From NCBI GenBank assembly GCA_017577365.1, contig PKRJ01000017.1, forward strand, positions 4,055-68,054: 64,000 nt of DNA, read 5' to 3'. This DNA is from Gammaproteobacteria bacterium. GTDB lineage: Bacteria > Pseudomonadota > Gammaproteobacteria > Steroidobacterales > Rariloculaceae. Positions 9,243-18,254 of the stretch are shown here, piece after piece (position 1 is the first letter of the stretch; each line of letters opens with the position of its first letter). The position numbers and the translations under genes are program-made. Under the pieces are notes generated by a model. That model saw only the letters and a list, made by a program, of their open reading frames with translations. It was not told the DNA's origin and did no database searches.

Positions 9243-11051
9243 GTGGCCGTACCGACCGATGCCCCCGCCCCGGCCCTTCCGAAGACGCGCGGAGTGCAGC
9301 GCGCGAACGAGCTCGCGGAACGTCTCGAGAAGCTCCTCGGGCCCGATCTCTTCCCCGAAGGCGCGCGCGTGCAGCCGACGGCGGACGGCATTCCGACGCT
9401 GTGGCTCGCATCCGAACGCGTGCGCGACGTGCTGCTCTGCTTGAAGCACGAGCTCGCCGAGCCGTACGAGATGCTCTACGACCTGACCGCGATCGACGAG
9501 CGCGTCCGGCACGTCCGCGACGGGCAGCCGAGCTCCGAGCTCACGCTCGTCTATCACTTGCTCTCTTTCTCGCGCAACGAGGACCTGCGGCTCAAGGTAC
9601 CGCTCGAGGACGGGGCGAGCGTCGCGAGCGTCGTCGACATCTGGCCGAACGCGAACTGGTACGAGCGCGAGGTCTGGGACATGTTCGGCATCCGTTTCGA
9701 CGGCCACCCGAACCTGCGCCGCATCCTGATGCCGCCGACGTGGAAAGGCCATCCGCTGCGCAAGGAGCATCCGGCGCGCGCGACCGAGATGGGGCGTTTC
9801 GAGCTGCCGGACGACCGCTACGAGGCCGAGACGGAAGCGCTGCGCTTCGTTCCTGAGGAGTGGGGCATGAAGCGCAGCACCGAGTCGAGCGATTTTCTGT
9901 TCCTCAATCTCGGCCCGAACCATCCGAGCGTGCACGGCGTGTTCCGCATCCTTCTGCAGCTCGACGGCGAGGAGATCGTCGACGCGGTGCCGGATATCGG
10001 CTGGCACCACCGCGCGCAGGAGAAGATGGCCGAGCGCCAATCGTGGCACACGTATCTCCCGTATACCGACCGCGTCGACTATCTCGGCGGCGTGATGAAC
10101 AACCTGCCGTACGTGCTCGCGGTCGAGCAGCTCGCCGGCATCGAGGTTCCCGACCGCGCGAAGGTCATTCGCGTCATGCTCTGCGAGCTCTTTCGCATCG
10201 CGAGCCACCTCGTCTTCTACGGCACCTTCACGCAGGACGTCGGCGCGCTCTCGCCGGTTTTCTACATGTTCACGGACCGCGAGCGCGTCTTCGAGATCAT
10301 CGAGGCGATCTGCGGCTTTCGCATGCACCCGGCGTGGTTCCGGATCGGCGGCGTCGCGGCCGATCTGCCCGAGGGCTGGGACCGGATGGTCCGCGATTTC
10401 CTGAAGTGGATGCCGCCGAGGCTGCGCGAGTACGAGCGGATGGCGCTCGAGAACCGCATCCTGCGCGCGCGCACCGTCGGCGTCGGCACGATGACGACCG
10501 AAGAGGCGATCGACTGGGGCGTGACCGGTCCGAACCTGCGCGCGACGGGCTTCGACTGGGACTTTCGCAAGACGCGGCCGTACTCGGGCTACGAGCAGTT
10601 CGAGTTCGACGTGCCGCTCGCCGAGAACGGCGATTGCTTCGACCGCTGCGCGGTGCGCGCCGAGGAGATCCGCCAGAGCCTGCGCATCATCGAGCAGTGC
10701 GTCGAGAACATGCCGCCCGGGGACTACAAGTCGCGTCACCCGCTCGCGACGCCGCCGATCAAGGATCGCACGCTGCACGACATCGAGACGCTGATCCATC
10801 ATTTCATCAACGTCAGCTGGGGGCCGGTCGTGCCACCCGGCGAGAGTCATTTCAACATCGAAGGCACGAAGGGCGCCTACGGGTACTACGCGATCAGCGA
10901 CGGCGGCACGATCCCGTATCGGCTGCGGATCCGCACGCCGTCGTTCCCCCATCTGCAAGTGCTACCGCTGATCTCGCGAGGGCTGATGATCGCCGACCTC
11001 ATCGCGATCCTGGGCAGCATCGACTTCGTGATGGCGGACGTCGACCGATGA
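9243..11051 (+). CDS. nuoCD: NADH-quinone oxidoreductase fused subunits C and D
   Basis: One 602-residue chain joins the 30-kDa NuoC domain (about 1-200, with NANWYEREVWDMFGI and HPNLRRILMPPTWKGHP) to the 49-kDa NuoD domain (from about residue 209, with LNLGPNHPSVHGVFR and ending in GSIDFVMADVDR). NuoD forms the quinone pocket with NuoB; it descends from hydrogenase large subunits but lacks their NiFe cysteines. The fusion is as in E. coli and Pseudomonas. Translation starts at GTG 9243, with GGAG upstream. At the junction GAGGAG precedes an in-frame ATG at 9867 by six bases, so separate NuoD could also be made; the same peptide (EEWGM) is conserved in E. coli. Confidence 0.96.
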   Translation: MAVPTDAPAPALPKTRGVQRANELAERLEKLLGPDLFPEGARVQPTADGIPTLWLASERVRDVLLCLKHELAEPYEMLYDLTAIDERVRHVRDGQPSSELTLVYHLLSFSRNEDLRLKVPLEDGASVASVVDIWPNANWYEREVWDMFGIRFDGHPNLRRILMPPTWKGHPLRKEHPARATEMGRFELPDDRYEAETEALRFVPEEWGMKRSTESSDFLFLNLGPNHPSVHGVFRILLQLDGEEIVDAVPDIGWHHRAQEKMAERQSWHTYLPYTDRVDYLGGVMNNLPYVLAVEQLAGIEVPDRAKVIRVMLCELFRIASHLVFYGTFTQDVGALSPVFYMFTDRERVFEIIEAICGFRMHPAWFRIGGVAADLPEGWDRMVRDFLKWMPPRLREYERMALENRILRARTVGVGTMTTEEAIDWGVTGPNLRATGFDWDFRKTRPYSGYEQFEFDVPLAENGDCFDRCAVRAEEIRQSLRIIEQCVENMPPGDYKSRHPLATPPIKDRTLHDIETLIHHFINVSWGPVVPPGESHFNIEGTKGAYGYYAISDGGTIPYRLRIRTPSFPHLQVLPLISRGLMIADLIAILGSIDFVMADVDR

Positions 11052-11097
11052 CCGTGTTGCGCCGCCGCAAGGCTTCGACTCGCGCGAGGACGACGTG

Positions 11098-11562
11098 ATG
11101 CTCACGCCGCAAGAGACCGCGGAGATCGAGCACGAGCTTTCGCAGTACGAGCGGAAGCGCGCGGCGTGCATCGACGCGCTGAAGATCGTGCAGCGCCATC
11201 GCGGCTGGGTCTCGGACGAGGCGCTTCACGACATCGCGGAGCTCCTCGAGATGCCGGTCGACGAGCTCGACGCGGTCGCGACGTTCTACAACCTGATCTA
11301 CCGACGGCCCGTCGGACGGCACGTCGTGCATCTGTGCGACAGCGTGAGCTGCTGGCTCGCGGGATCCGACGCGCTCGCCGAGCGCATCCGCGAGCGCTTC
11401 GGCGTACGGGTCGGCGAGACGGATTCCGAAGGGCGCTTCACCGTCTTGCCGATCCCTTGCCTCGGCTGCTGCGACCGCGCGCCGGCGATGCTCGTGGACG
11501 GAAACTTGCATGTCGATCTCGATCCGGAACGTCTCGACGAGACGCTGGAACGCTACGGCTGA
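11098..11562 (+). CDS. nuoE: NADH-quinone oxidoreductase subunit E
   Basis: A 154-residue thioredoxin-fold subunit of the NADH-oxidising module carrying the 2Fe-2S cluster N1a. The ligands are two cysteines in CDSVSC and two in CLGCC, in the C-x4-C and C-x3-C arrangement of the family. The N-terminal helical part (YERKRAACIDALKIVQ) contacts NuoF. ATG 11098 has GAGGA seven bases upstream and is preferred to GTG 11095. The stop overlaps the nuoF start by three bases. Confidence 0.95.
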   Translation: MLTPQETAEIEHELSQYERKRAACIDALKIVQRHRGWVSDEALHDIAELLEMPVDELDAVATFYNLIYRRPVGRHVVHLCDSVSCWLAGSDALAERIRERFGVRVGETDSEGRFTVLPIPCLGCCDRAPAMLVDGNLHVDLDPERLDETLERYG

Positions 11563-12836
11563 TGGAACGTCCGCTGACCGCCAACATTCGGCCCGGCGAG
11601 CCCCCGCTCGATATCGAAGGCTACGAGCGCTCCGGCGGTTATCGTGCGGTGCGACGCGCCCTCTCCGAGCTTTCTCCCGACGACGTGCTCGAGCTCGTGA
11701 TCGACTCGGGTCTCCGAGGCCGAGGCGGCGCCGGTTTCCCGACCGGCCAGAAGTGGCGCTTCATGCCGCGCGGCGACGACGCGCCGCGCCCGCGTTATCT
11801 GATCGCGAACGCGGACGAGATGGAGCCCGGCACGTTCAAGGATCGGCTGCTGCTCGAAGGCGATCCGCATCAGCTGATCGAAGGCATGATCCTCTCCGCG
11901 TACGCGATCGGCGCGAACGTCGCGTACGTCTTCCTGCGCGACGAGTACCGGCTCGCCGCCGAGACGCTGCGACGCGCGATCGCCGAAGCAACCGACCGCG
12001 GCTTCCTCGGCGAGCATATTCTCGGCAGCGAGATCAGCCTCTCGCTGCACCTGCATACGAGCGCCGGCCGCTACATCTGCGGCGAGGAAACCGCGCTGAT
12101 CAGCGCGCTCGAGGGCCGCCGCGCGATCCCGCGCACGAAGCCGCCGTTCCCGCAGCTCGTCGGGCTGTGGGGCAAGCCGACGGTCGTGAACAACGTCGAG
12201 ACGCTTTGCAACGTTCCGCACATCGTCAATAACGGCGCCGAATGGTTCAGGTCGCTCGGCCTCACGTCCGACTCGGGCACGAAGCTCTACGGCGCGAGCG
12301 GCAAGGTGAAGCGGCCCGGCCTCTGGGAGCTGCCGATGGGCACGCCGATCCGCGAGCTGCTCGAGGAGCATGCCGGCGGGATGCGCGACGGCTATCGCTT
12401 TCGCGCGCTCCTGCCCGGCGGCGCATCGACGGACTTTCTCGTCGAGGAGCATCTCGACACGCCGATGGATTTCGAGTCGATCCAGAAGGTCGGCAGCCGG
12501 CTCGGCACGGGCACGATGATCGTGCTCGACGACAAGACGTGCCCGGTCGCGATGCTGCACAACCTCGAGCATTTCTTCGCGCAGGAATCGTGCGGCTGGT
12601 GCACGCCGTGCCGCGACGGGCTGCCGTACGTCGAGCATCTGCTCGCCGCGATCGATGCCGGCGACGGGCGGCCGCGCGATCTCGCGCTGCTCGAGATGCA
12701 CACTCGGCATCTCGGGCCGGGGCGCACGTTCTGCGCGCATGCGCCGGGCGCGATGGAGCCGCTGCAGTCGGGGCTGCGTTACTTCCGCGACGACTTCGAG
12801 CGGCATATCGCGGAGCGGAGGTGTCCGTACCGATGA
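11562..12836 (+). CDS. nuoF: NADH-quinone oxidoreductase subunit F, NADH-binding
   Basis: A 424-residue subunit that takes the hydride from NADH. The nucleotide site is GLRGRGGAGFPTGQKW; FMN-binding residues lie around IANADEMEPGTFKDR and ICGEETALISALEG. Cluster N3 is bound by ESCGWCTPCRDG and a later cysteine in RTFCAHAPGA. It starts at 11562 inside the nuoE stop. Unlike most junctions in this operon, it is followed by a 244-bp non-coding spacer before nuoG. Confidence 0.96.
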   Translation: MERPLTANIRPGEPPLDIEGYERSGGYRAVRRALSELSPDDVLELVIDSGLRGRGGAGFPTGQKWRFMPRGDDAPRPRYLIANADEMEPGTFKDRLLLEGDPHQLIEGMILSAYAIGANVAYVFLRDEYRLAAETLRRAIAEATDRGFLGEHILGSEISLSLHLHTSAGRYICGEETALISALEGRRAIPRTKPPFPQLVGLWGKPTVVNNVETLCNVPHIVNNGAEWFRSLGLTSDSGTKLYGASGKVKRPGLWELPMGTPIRELLEEHAGGMRDGYRFRALLPGGASTDFLVEEHLDTPMDFESIQKVGSRLGTGTMIVLDDKTCPVAMLHNLEHFFAQESCGWCTPCRDGLPYVEHLLAAIDAGDGRPRDLALLEMHTRHLGPGRTFCAHAPGAMEPLQSGLRYFRDDFERHIAERRCPYR

Positions 12837-12846
12837 CCGCGTTGCC

Positions 12847-12884
12847 GCCGCTTCGTTCGATCACTGTGCTGCCGCTTCGTTCGA
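12847..12884. repeat. Short direct repeat in the nuoF-nuoG spacer
   Basis: GCCGCTTCGTTCGA occurs at 12847-12860 and again at 12871-12884, exactly 24 bases apart, just after the nuoF stop. The 244-bp spacer (12837-13080) otherwise holds no open frame with sensible composition. A promoter, an RNA processing site or an insertion scar are all possible; I cannot separate them. Confidence 0.5.
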
Positions 12885-13080
12885 GGTTGTCGGTTTCCCG
12901 TAGCTCATCGCGGTGCTTCTTTGTCGCGCGTTCGAGGGCATCGCAGGGGGACGCGGCGTGGTGCGATGGCCTCTTCCTCGAAGGGGCATGTGCACGCCGC
13001 TCCGCCCCACCGCCGCGCTCGATCACGCGATACCCGCTCACCGCGCCGAGCCGCGACCCTGAAGGAGCACCGTAAGCGCG

Positions 13081-15795
13081 ATGCCGATCTACGTCGACAA
13101 CCGCGAGTATCCGGCCGCGCCCGAGAAGAACCTGCTCGAGCACTGCCTGTCGCTCGGCTTGAACCTGCCCTACTTCTGCTGGCATCCCGCGATGGGCTCG
13201 GTCGGCGCGTGCCGGCAATGCGCGGTGAAGCAATACCGCGACGAGCGCGACACCGAAGGCCGCATCGTGATGGCGTGCATGACGCCCGCGGCGGAGGGCC
13301 TCCGGATCGGCCTCGACGAGCCCGAGGCGCGCGACTTTCGCGCCCGCGTCATCGAGTGGCTGATGGTCAACCATCCGCACGACTGCCCGGTCTGCGAGGA
13401 AGGCGGCGAATGCCACCTGCAGGACATGACCGTGATGACGGGCCACAACTATCGCCGCTATCGGGGCCTGAAGCGCACGCACCGCAATCAATATCTCGGC
13501 CCGTTCCTGAACCACGAGATGAACCGCTGCATCGCGTGCTATCGGTGCGTGCGGTTCTATCAGGACTATGCCGGCGGCGACGATCTTCGCGCCTTCGCGT
13601 CGCACCATCACGTCTACTTCGGCCGTCACGAGGACGGCGTCCTCGAAAGCGAATGGAGCGGCAATCTCGCCGAGGTCTGCCCGACGGGCGTGTTCACCGA
13701 CAAGCCGTTCTCGAAGCATTACGTCCGCAAGTGGGATCTGCAGAGCGCGCCGTCGATCTGCGTGCATTGCGGCCACGGCTGCAACGTCGCGGCGCAGGAA
13801 CGCTACGGGCGCTTGCGGCGCGTCGTGAATCGCTTCAACGGCGACGTGAACGGCTATTTCATCTGCGACCGCGGCCGCTACGGCCACGGCTTCGTCACCG
13901 CGCCGACGCGGGTCCGCGCTCCGCTCCTCCGCACCGGCAACCGCGAGCTCGAAGCGGTCGGCGTCGACGAAGCGCTGCACGCGGCCTCCGAGATGCTCGC
14001 CGGGCGCGTCATCGGCATCGGCTCGCCGCGCGCATCGCTCGAAGCGAACTTCGCGCTGAAGAGGCTCGTCGGCGACGACGCGTTCTACATGGGCGTCGGC
14101 GGCCCGGACGCGGCGGCGCTCGAGGCCGTCCACGCGATTCGCACGGAAACCGCGACGCGTGCGCCGACGCTCATCGACGTCGAGAACGCCGATGCGATGC
14201 TCGTGCTCGGCGAGGACGTGGCGAGCACGGCGCCGCGCATGGCGCTCGCGCTGCGCCAAGCGACGCGCAACCGGCAGAAGGCGATCGCGAGCGGCCTAGG
14301 CATTCCGGCATGGCTCGATCAGCCGGTCCGGACCGCGGGACACGGCCAACTCTCACCGCTCTACGTCGCGACGCCGGTTCCGACGCGGCTCGATGCGATC
14401 GCCGCGGGCATATTCCGCGGCAGCGCGGACGAGATCGCGAGGCTTGGGTTCGCGATCGCGGCGCGAATCGATGCGAGGGCACCCGGCGTCGACGATCTCA
14501 CCCGCGACGTGTCCGAGCTCGCCGCGCGCATCGCCGATGCCCTCGCGAGCGCCTCGCGCCCGCTCGTCGTCTCCGGCGTCTCGATACGCAGCGTCGCCGT
14601 GCTCGAGGCCGCGGCGAATGTCGCGCTCGCGCTCGGCGCGAAGCTCGGCCGGCCGGCGGATCTCGCGCTCGCGCTGCCCGAATGCAACTCGATGGGGCTC
14701 GAGCTCCTCGGCGCGCGGAGCCTCGACGACGCGCTGGAGCACGCGGAGCGTCAGCCGATCCGAGCGGCGATCGTGCTCGAGAACGATCTCGCGCGCCGCA
14801 TGCCGCGGGCCGCGCTCGAGCGCTTCGGCGAGCGGGTCGAGCATCTCATCGTCGTCGATCACACGCTGCACGCGACCGCGCGTGCGGCCGATCTCGTGCT
14901 GCCGGCCGCGGCCTTCGCCGAGGGGGACGGCACGCTCGTCAACAACGAAGGCCGCGCGCAGCGCTTCTTCCAGGCCTACGTGCCCGACGGCGAGATCCGC
15001 GAATCGTGGCGCTGGCTCGCGGAGCTCGCGCGCCGACGCGGTATCGAATGCGGCTGGGCTTCGCTCGACGACGTGATCGCCGATTGCGCTGCGAGCTCGC
15101 GCCGCCTCGCACCGATCGTCGACGCGGCACCCGGGGCACGCTTTCGGATCGCCGACCGGCGCATCGCCCGCGAGCCGGCACGCTACAGCGGGCGCACGGC
15201 GATGCACGCGAATGTCGATATCCGCGAGCCGAAGCCGCCGGAGGATCCCGATACGCCGCTCGCGTTCTCGATGGAAGGCTATTACGGGCCGCGCGTGCCG
15301 CCGGCATTGATCCCGTTCTTCCGTGCGCCCGGCTGGAACTCGAATCAGTCGGTGCACAAGTTCCTCGACGAGACCGGCCGAGCGCTGCGCGGCGGCAACC
15401 CCGGCGTGCGGCTCGTCGAGCCCGGCGCCGACGCACGCCGTGCTTACTTCGAAGCGCGTGCGAGCCTGCCCCCGTCCGGCGATGCGCTTCGCGTCGTGCC
15501 GCTCGCCGATGTGTTCGGCAGCGACGAGCTCGCGGCGCTGTCGCCGCCCGTCGCCGAGCGCATCCCCGAGCCGTGCGTCGTGCTCGGACCGGCGGACGCC
15601 GATGCGCGCGGCATCGTCGACGGCATGACGGCCGAGATCGAGCTCGGCGAGACGTCGCTCGCGCTTCCCGTGCGCGTCGTTCCCGGCCTCGCCGCGGGCA
15701 CGCTCGGCGTGCCGATCGGCTTGCCGGGTATGCCGTTCATCGCGGCGGAAACGGCGAAAGTCGGAGGACGCGGAACGGCGGGAGACCCGCGATGA
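13081..15795 (+). CDS. nuoG: NADH-quinone oxidoreductase subunit G
   Basis: A 904-residue iron-sulphur subunit. The N-terminal ferredoxin domain binds N1b through cysteines in YFCWHP, GACRQCAVK and MACMTP. Cluster N5 uses His plus three Cys in HDCPVCEEGGEC, N4 uses NRCIACYRCVRF with EVCPTG. A further CVHCGHGC plus ICDRGR provides the extra cluster N7, present in E. coli-type enzymes but missing from many others. The remainder is a molybdopterin-oxidoreductase-like domain without a cofactor, including DLVLPAAAFAEGDGTLVNNEGR. It starts at ATG 13081 with AAGGAG 13 bases upstream, and its end overlaps nuoH by four bases. Slightly longer C-terminus than typical, with a SMEGYYGPR segment as in gammaproteobacteria. 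Confidence 0.96.
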   Translation: MPIYVDNREYPAAPEKNLLEHCLSLGLNLPYFCWHPAMGSVGACRQCAVKQYRDERDTEGRIVMACMTPAAEGLRIGLDEPEARDFRARVIEWLMVNHPHDCPVCEEGGECHLQDMTVMTGHNYRRYRGLKRTHRNQYLGPFLNHEMNRCIACYRCVRFYQDYAGGDDLRAFASHHHVYFGRHEDGVLESEWSGNLAEVCPTGVFTDKPFSKHYVRKWDLQSAPSICVHCGHGCNVAAQERYGRLRRVVNRFNGDVNGYFICDRGRYGHGFVTAPTRVRAPLLRTGNRELEAVGVDEALHAASEMLAGRVIGIGSPRASLEANFALKRLVGDDAFYMGVGGPDAAALEAVHAIRTETATRAPTLIDVENADAMLVLGEDVASTAPRMALALRQATRNRQKAIASGLGIPAWLDQPVRTAGHGQLSPLYVATPVPTRLDAIAAGIFRGSADEIARLGFAIAARIDARAPGVDDLTRDVSELAARIADALASASRPLVVSGVSIRSVAVLEAAANVALALGAKLGRPADLALALPECNSMGLELLGARSLDDALEHAERQPIRAAIVLENDLARRMPRAALERFGERVEHLIVVDHTLHATARAADLVLPAAAFAEGDGTLVNNEGRAQRFFQAYVPDGEIRESWRWLAELARRRGIECGWASLDDVIADCAASSRRLAPIVDAAPGARFRIADRRIAREPARYSGRTAMHANVDIREPKPPEDPDTPLAFSMEGYYGPRVPPALIPFFRAPGWNSNQSVHKFLDETGRALRGGNPGVRLVEPGADARRAYFEARASLPPSGDALRVVPLADVFGSDELAALSPPVAERIPEPCVVLGPADADARGIVDGMTAEIELGETSLALPVRVVPGLAAGTLGVPIGLPGMPFIAAETAKVGGRGTAGDPR

Positions 15796-16766
15796 GCGTC
15801 GTCGCGATGCTCTTCTTCATCGTCGTGCTGCTCTTTGCGCTCCTCGCCGCCGCGGCGCTCCTGACGTGGGTCGAGCGGCGGCTGCTCGCATGGTGGCAGG
15901 ACCGTTACGGCCCGAATCGCGCGGGGCCTTTCGGCATCCTTCAAGCGTTCGCGGACGTGATCAAGATCCTCTTGAAGGAGGACTGGATACCTCCGCTCGC
16001 CGACAAGCCCGTGTTCGTGATCGCGCCCGCGATCGTCGCGGTCACGATGCTGCTCGGGTTCGCGATCGTGCCGCTCGCGCCGGGGCTCGTGATCGCGGAT
16101 CTCAACGTCGCGTTGCTCTTCTTCTTCGCGATGACGGGGCTATCGGTGTACAGCGTCACGTTCGCCGGGTGGGCGTCGAACAACAACTACTCGCTGCTCG
16201 GGAGCCTGCGCACCGCGGCGCAGATGATCAGCTACGAGGTCTTCATGCTGCTTTCGCTCGTCGGCGTCGTGATCCTCGCGGGCTCCTTCAGGCTCACCGA
16301 CATCGTCGACGCGCAGCGCGGCATGTGGTTCTTCGTGCCGCAGTTCGTCGGGCTCGTCGTGTTCTTCCTCGCCGCGATCGCCGAGACGCATCGACTGCCT
16401 TTCGATCTCCCCGAGGCCGAGCACGAGCTCGTCGCGGGCTATCACACCGAATACTCCGGCATGAAGTTCGGGCTGTTCTTCCTCGGCGAGTATCTCGGGA
16501 TGATGCTCTCGTCGGCGATGATCGTGACGCTCTTCTTCGGCGGGTGGCTCGGCCCGCCTTTCCTGCCGCCGATCGTCTGGTTCCTGCTGAAGACGGCGTT
16601 CTTCGTCTGCCTGTATCTCTTGCTGCGCGCCGCGCTCCCGCGTCCGCGCTACGACCAGCTCATGGGCTACGCGTGGAAGTTCCTGCTGCCCGTCGCGCTC
16701 CTGAACATCGTCGTCACCGGCGCGATCGTCGTCGCGACGCGCTCGCCGGCGGAGGTCGGATCATGA
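15792..16766 (+). CDS. nuoH: NADH-quinone oxidoreductase subunit H
   Basis: A 324-residue membrane subunit with about eight helices that forms the quinone entry channel and couples it to proton pumping. Conserved segments include VERRLLAWWQDRYGPNRAGPFG and DVIKILLKED (joined in one loop), AETHRLPFDLPEAEHELVAG and YSGMKFGLFF. Charged residues in these loops line the quinone path. It overlaps nuoG and nuoI by four bases each. Length matches the family. Confidence 0.96.
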   Translation: MSVVAMLFFIVVLLFALLAAAALLTWVERRLLAWWQDRYGPNRAGPFGILQAFADVIKILLKEDWIPPLADKPVFVIAPAIVAVTMLLGFAIVPLAPGLVIADLNVALLFFFAMTGLSVYSVTFAGWASNNNYSLLGSLRTAAQMISYEVFMLLSLVGVVILAGSFRLTDIVDAQRGMWFFVPQFVGLVVFFLAAIAETHRLPFDLPEAEHELVAGYHTEYSGMKFGLFFLGEYLGMMLSSAMIVTLFFGGWLGPPFLPPIVWFLLKTAFFVCLYLLLRAALPRPRYDQLMGYAWKFLLPVALLNIVVTGAIVVATRSPAEVGS

Positions 16767-17371
16767 TCGACGAACGAAGCATCGCCGCCGCGAAGCGCGC
16801 GCAAACGAGCGAGCGCACGCGCAGCGAAAGCTGGCTCTGGTCGCAGGTCGCCGTCCTATTGAGCCAGATCCGCTCGATGGCCGAGGTCTTCCTGCACGGC
16901 TTTCGCCGCCGAGAAACGATCCAGTATCCCGAGGAGAAGCCCTATCTCGCGCCGCGTTTTCGCGGCCGGATCGTGCTCACGCGGGACCCGGACGGCAACG
17001 AGCGTTGCGTCGCGTGCTATCTCTGCGCGGTCGCGTGCCCGGTCGACTGCATCTCGCTGCAGAAGACCGAGGACGAGACGGGCCGCTGGTATCCCGAATG
17101 GTTCCGCATCAACTTCTCGCGCTGCATCTACTGCGGGCTCTGCGAGGAGGCTTGCCCCACGTACGCGATCCAGCTCACGCCGGATTTCGAGATGAGCGAG
17201 TACGACCGCCGCAACATGGTCTACGAGAAGGAGCATCTCCTGATCAGCGGCACGGGCAAGTATCCGGGCTACAGCTTCTATCGCGTCGCCGGGCGCGCGA
17301 TCGGCGGCAAGGACAAGGGCGAGGCCGAGAACGAAGCGCCGCCGGTCGACGTGCGGGGGCTGATGCCATGA
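16763..17371 (+). CDS. nuoI: NADH-quinone oxidoreductase subunit I
   Basis: A 202-residue ferredoxin-like subunit carrying clusters N6a and N6b. Two C-x2-C-x2-C-x3-C-P motifs are seen: CVACYLCAVACP and CIYCGLCEEACP. The N-terminal amphipathic helix (QVAVLLSQIRSMAEVFLHG) lies on the membrane surface, and YPEEKPYLAPRFRGRIVL is typical. It starts within the nuoH stop. A 271-bp spacer with inverted repeats follows before nuoJ, an interruption of the otherwise tight operon. Confidence 0.96.
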   Translation: MIDERSIAAAKRAQTSERTRSESWLWSQVAVLLSQIRSMAEVFLHGFRRRETIQYPEEKPYLAPRFRGRIVLTRDPDGNERCVACYLCAVACPVDCISLQKTEDETGRWYPEWFRINFSRCIYCGLCEEACPTYAIQLTPDFEMSEYDRRNMVYEKEHLLISGTGKYPGYSFYRVAGRAIGGKDKGEAENEAPPVDVRGLMP

Positions 17372-17426
17372 GCGCTCGGCGTGTGCGACATCGAGCCTTT
17401 CCGCAGCGAGTAAGAGCTCTGCGAGC

Positions 17427-17587
17427 CCGTGCCGCATCTCTCTTTGCCGGAGCGTGCGTCGCGAGATTCCGGCGTGTCCGCGCCATATCTCCCTTTGCCG
17501 GACCGCCGCAAGTCCGTCCCTGGAGGCTGCGTGCGCGGCGTCCCTGCCGCGCACGCTCCGGCAAAGGGAGATATGGCACGGACACGC
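17427..17587. repeat. Inverted/direct repeat cluster in the nuoI-nuoJ spacer
   Basis: Three copies of an element containing ATCTCYCTTTGCCGGA are seen. Copy 1 is 17427-17458 on plus, copy 2 is 17472-17502 on plus, and copy 3 is inverted at 17557-17587. Copies 2 and 3 are inverses over 31 bases with one mismatch. The outer flank of copy 1 (GAGCGTGCG) matches copy 3 better, so copy 3 is a mosaic of both. Inside lies a perfect hairpin with 11-bp arms (GCGTGCGCGGC, 17529-17539, and its inverse at 17546-17556). The inverted copy contains AAAGGGAGATATG, resembling a ribosome-binding site with start codon, but its frame is not a plausible gene. Probably a dispersed REP-like palindromic element of this genome. 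Confidence 0.8.
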
Positions 17588-17642
17588 CTGGCGCAGCGGC
17601 GTCGCTTCGCGGCGCACGCGCCCATCACGAAGGTTGCAGCGC

Positions 17643-18254
17643 ATGACGACGGCCTTCTACATCTTCGGCGCGATCGCGATCGCAGCGACGATCCTGACGA
17701 TCACGCGCGTCAACGCGATGCACGCGCTCCTCTACCTCGTCGTGTCGCTGCTCGCGGTCGCCGGCGTCTTCTTCATCCTCGGCGCACCGTTCGCGGCGAT
17801 GCTCGAGATCATCGTCTACGCCGGCGCGATCATCGTGCTGTTCGTCTTCGCCGTGATGATGCTCAATCTTGGCGACGTCTCGATCGAGCAGGAACGGCGC
17901 TGGCTGTCGCCGGATCTCTGGCTCGGCCCGAGCATTCTCTCGGCGATCCTGCTCGCCGAGCTCGTCTACCTCCTTTCGATCGGCGATCTCGGCGCGCCGC
18001 CCGGCGAGCCGGTCGGCGCCGCGGCAGTCGCCGCGAGACTCTTCGGGCCGTACCTCCTCGCGGTCGAGCTCGCATCGATGCTGCTCCTCGCGGGCCTCGT
18101 CGGCGCGTATCGGATCGGCCGCATCCTCGACGAGCGAACGGCGGAACGCACGTCGAGCGCCGAACGCGAGCCGGTTGCAGCAGGCGCGGATGCGCCGCAA
18201 CGCGTCGAGGCGACCGCGGCGAGCGTCTTCGCCCACGACGGAGAAGGCGAATGA
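17643..18254 (+). CDS. nuoJ: NADH-quinone oxidoreductase subunit J
   Basis: A 203-residue membrane subunit with five predicted helices. The third carries the family signature MLEIIVYAGAIIVLFVFAVMM (positions about 54-74), whose glycine allows the pi-bulge to alpha transition thought to gate proton movement. The C-terminal tail after the last helix is long, polar and Glu/Ala-rich. ATG 17643 follows the repeat-bearing spacer, with GAAGG 11 bases upstream. The stop overlaps nuoK by four bases. Confidence 0.95.
   Translation: MTTAFYIFGAIAIAATILTITRVNAMHALLYLVVSLLAVAGVFFILGAPFAAMLEIIVYAGAIIVLFVFAVMMLNLGDVSIEQERRWLSPDLWLGPSILSAILLAELVYLLSIGDLGAPPGEPVGAAAVAARLFGPYLLAVELASMLLLAGLVGAYRIGRILDERTAERTSSAEREPVAAGADAPQRVEATAASVFAHDGEGE

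Noticed and set aside
8358..10958. 866-codon minus-strand open frame
   Set aside because: Antisense of nuoA-nuoB-nuoCD; composition is low-complexity and no motif appears.
17427..17587. Repeats considered as a CRISPR array
   Set aside because: Only three copies, one inverted, uneven spacing and no cas genes.
17571..17700. Frame opening at the AAAGGGAGATATG in the repeat as a small gene
   Set aside because: Runs out of frame through nuoJ with Arg-rich composition; the start-like sequence belongs to the repeated element.
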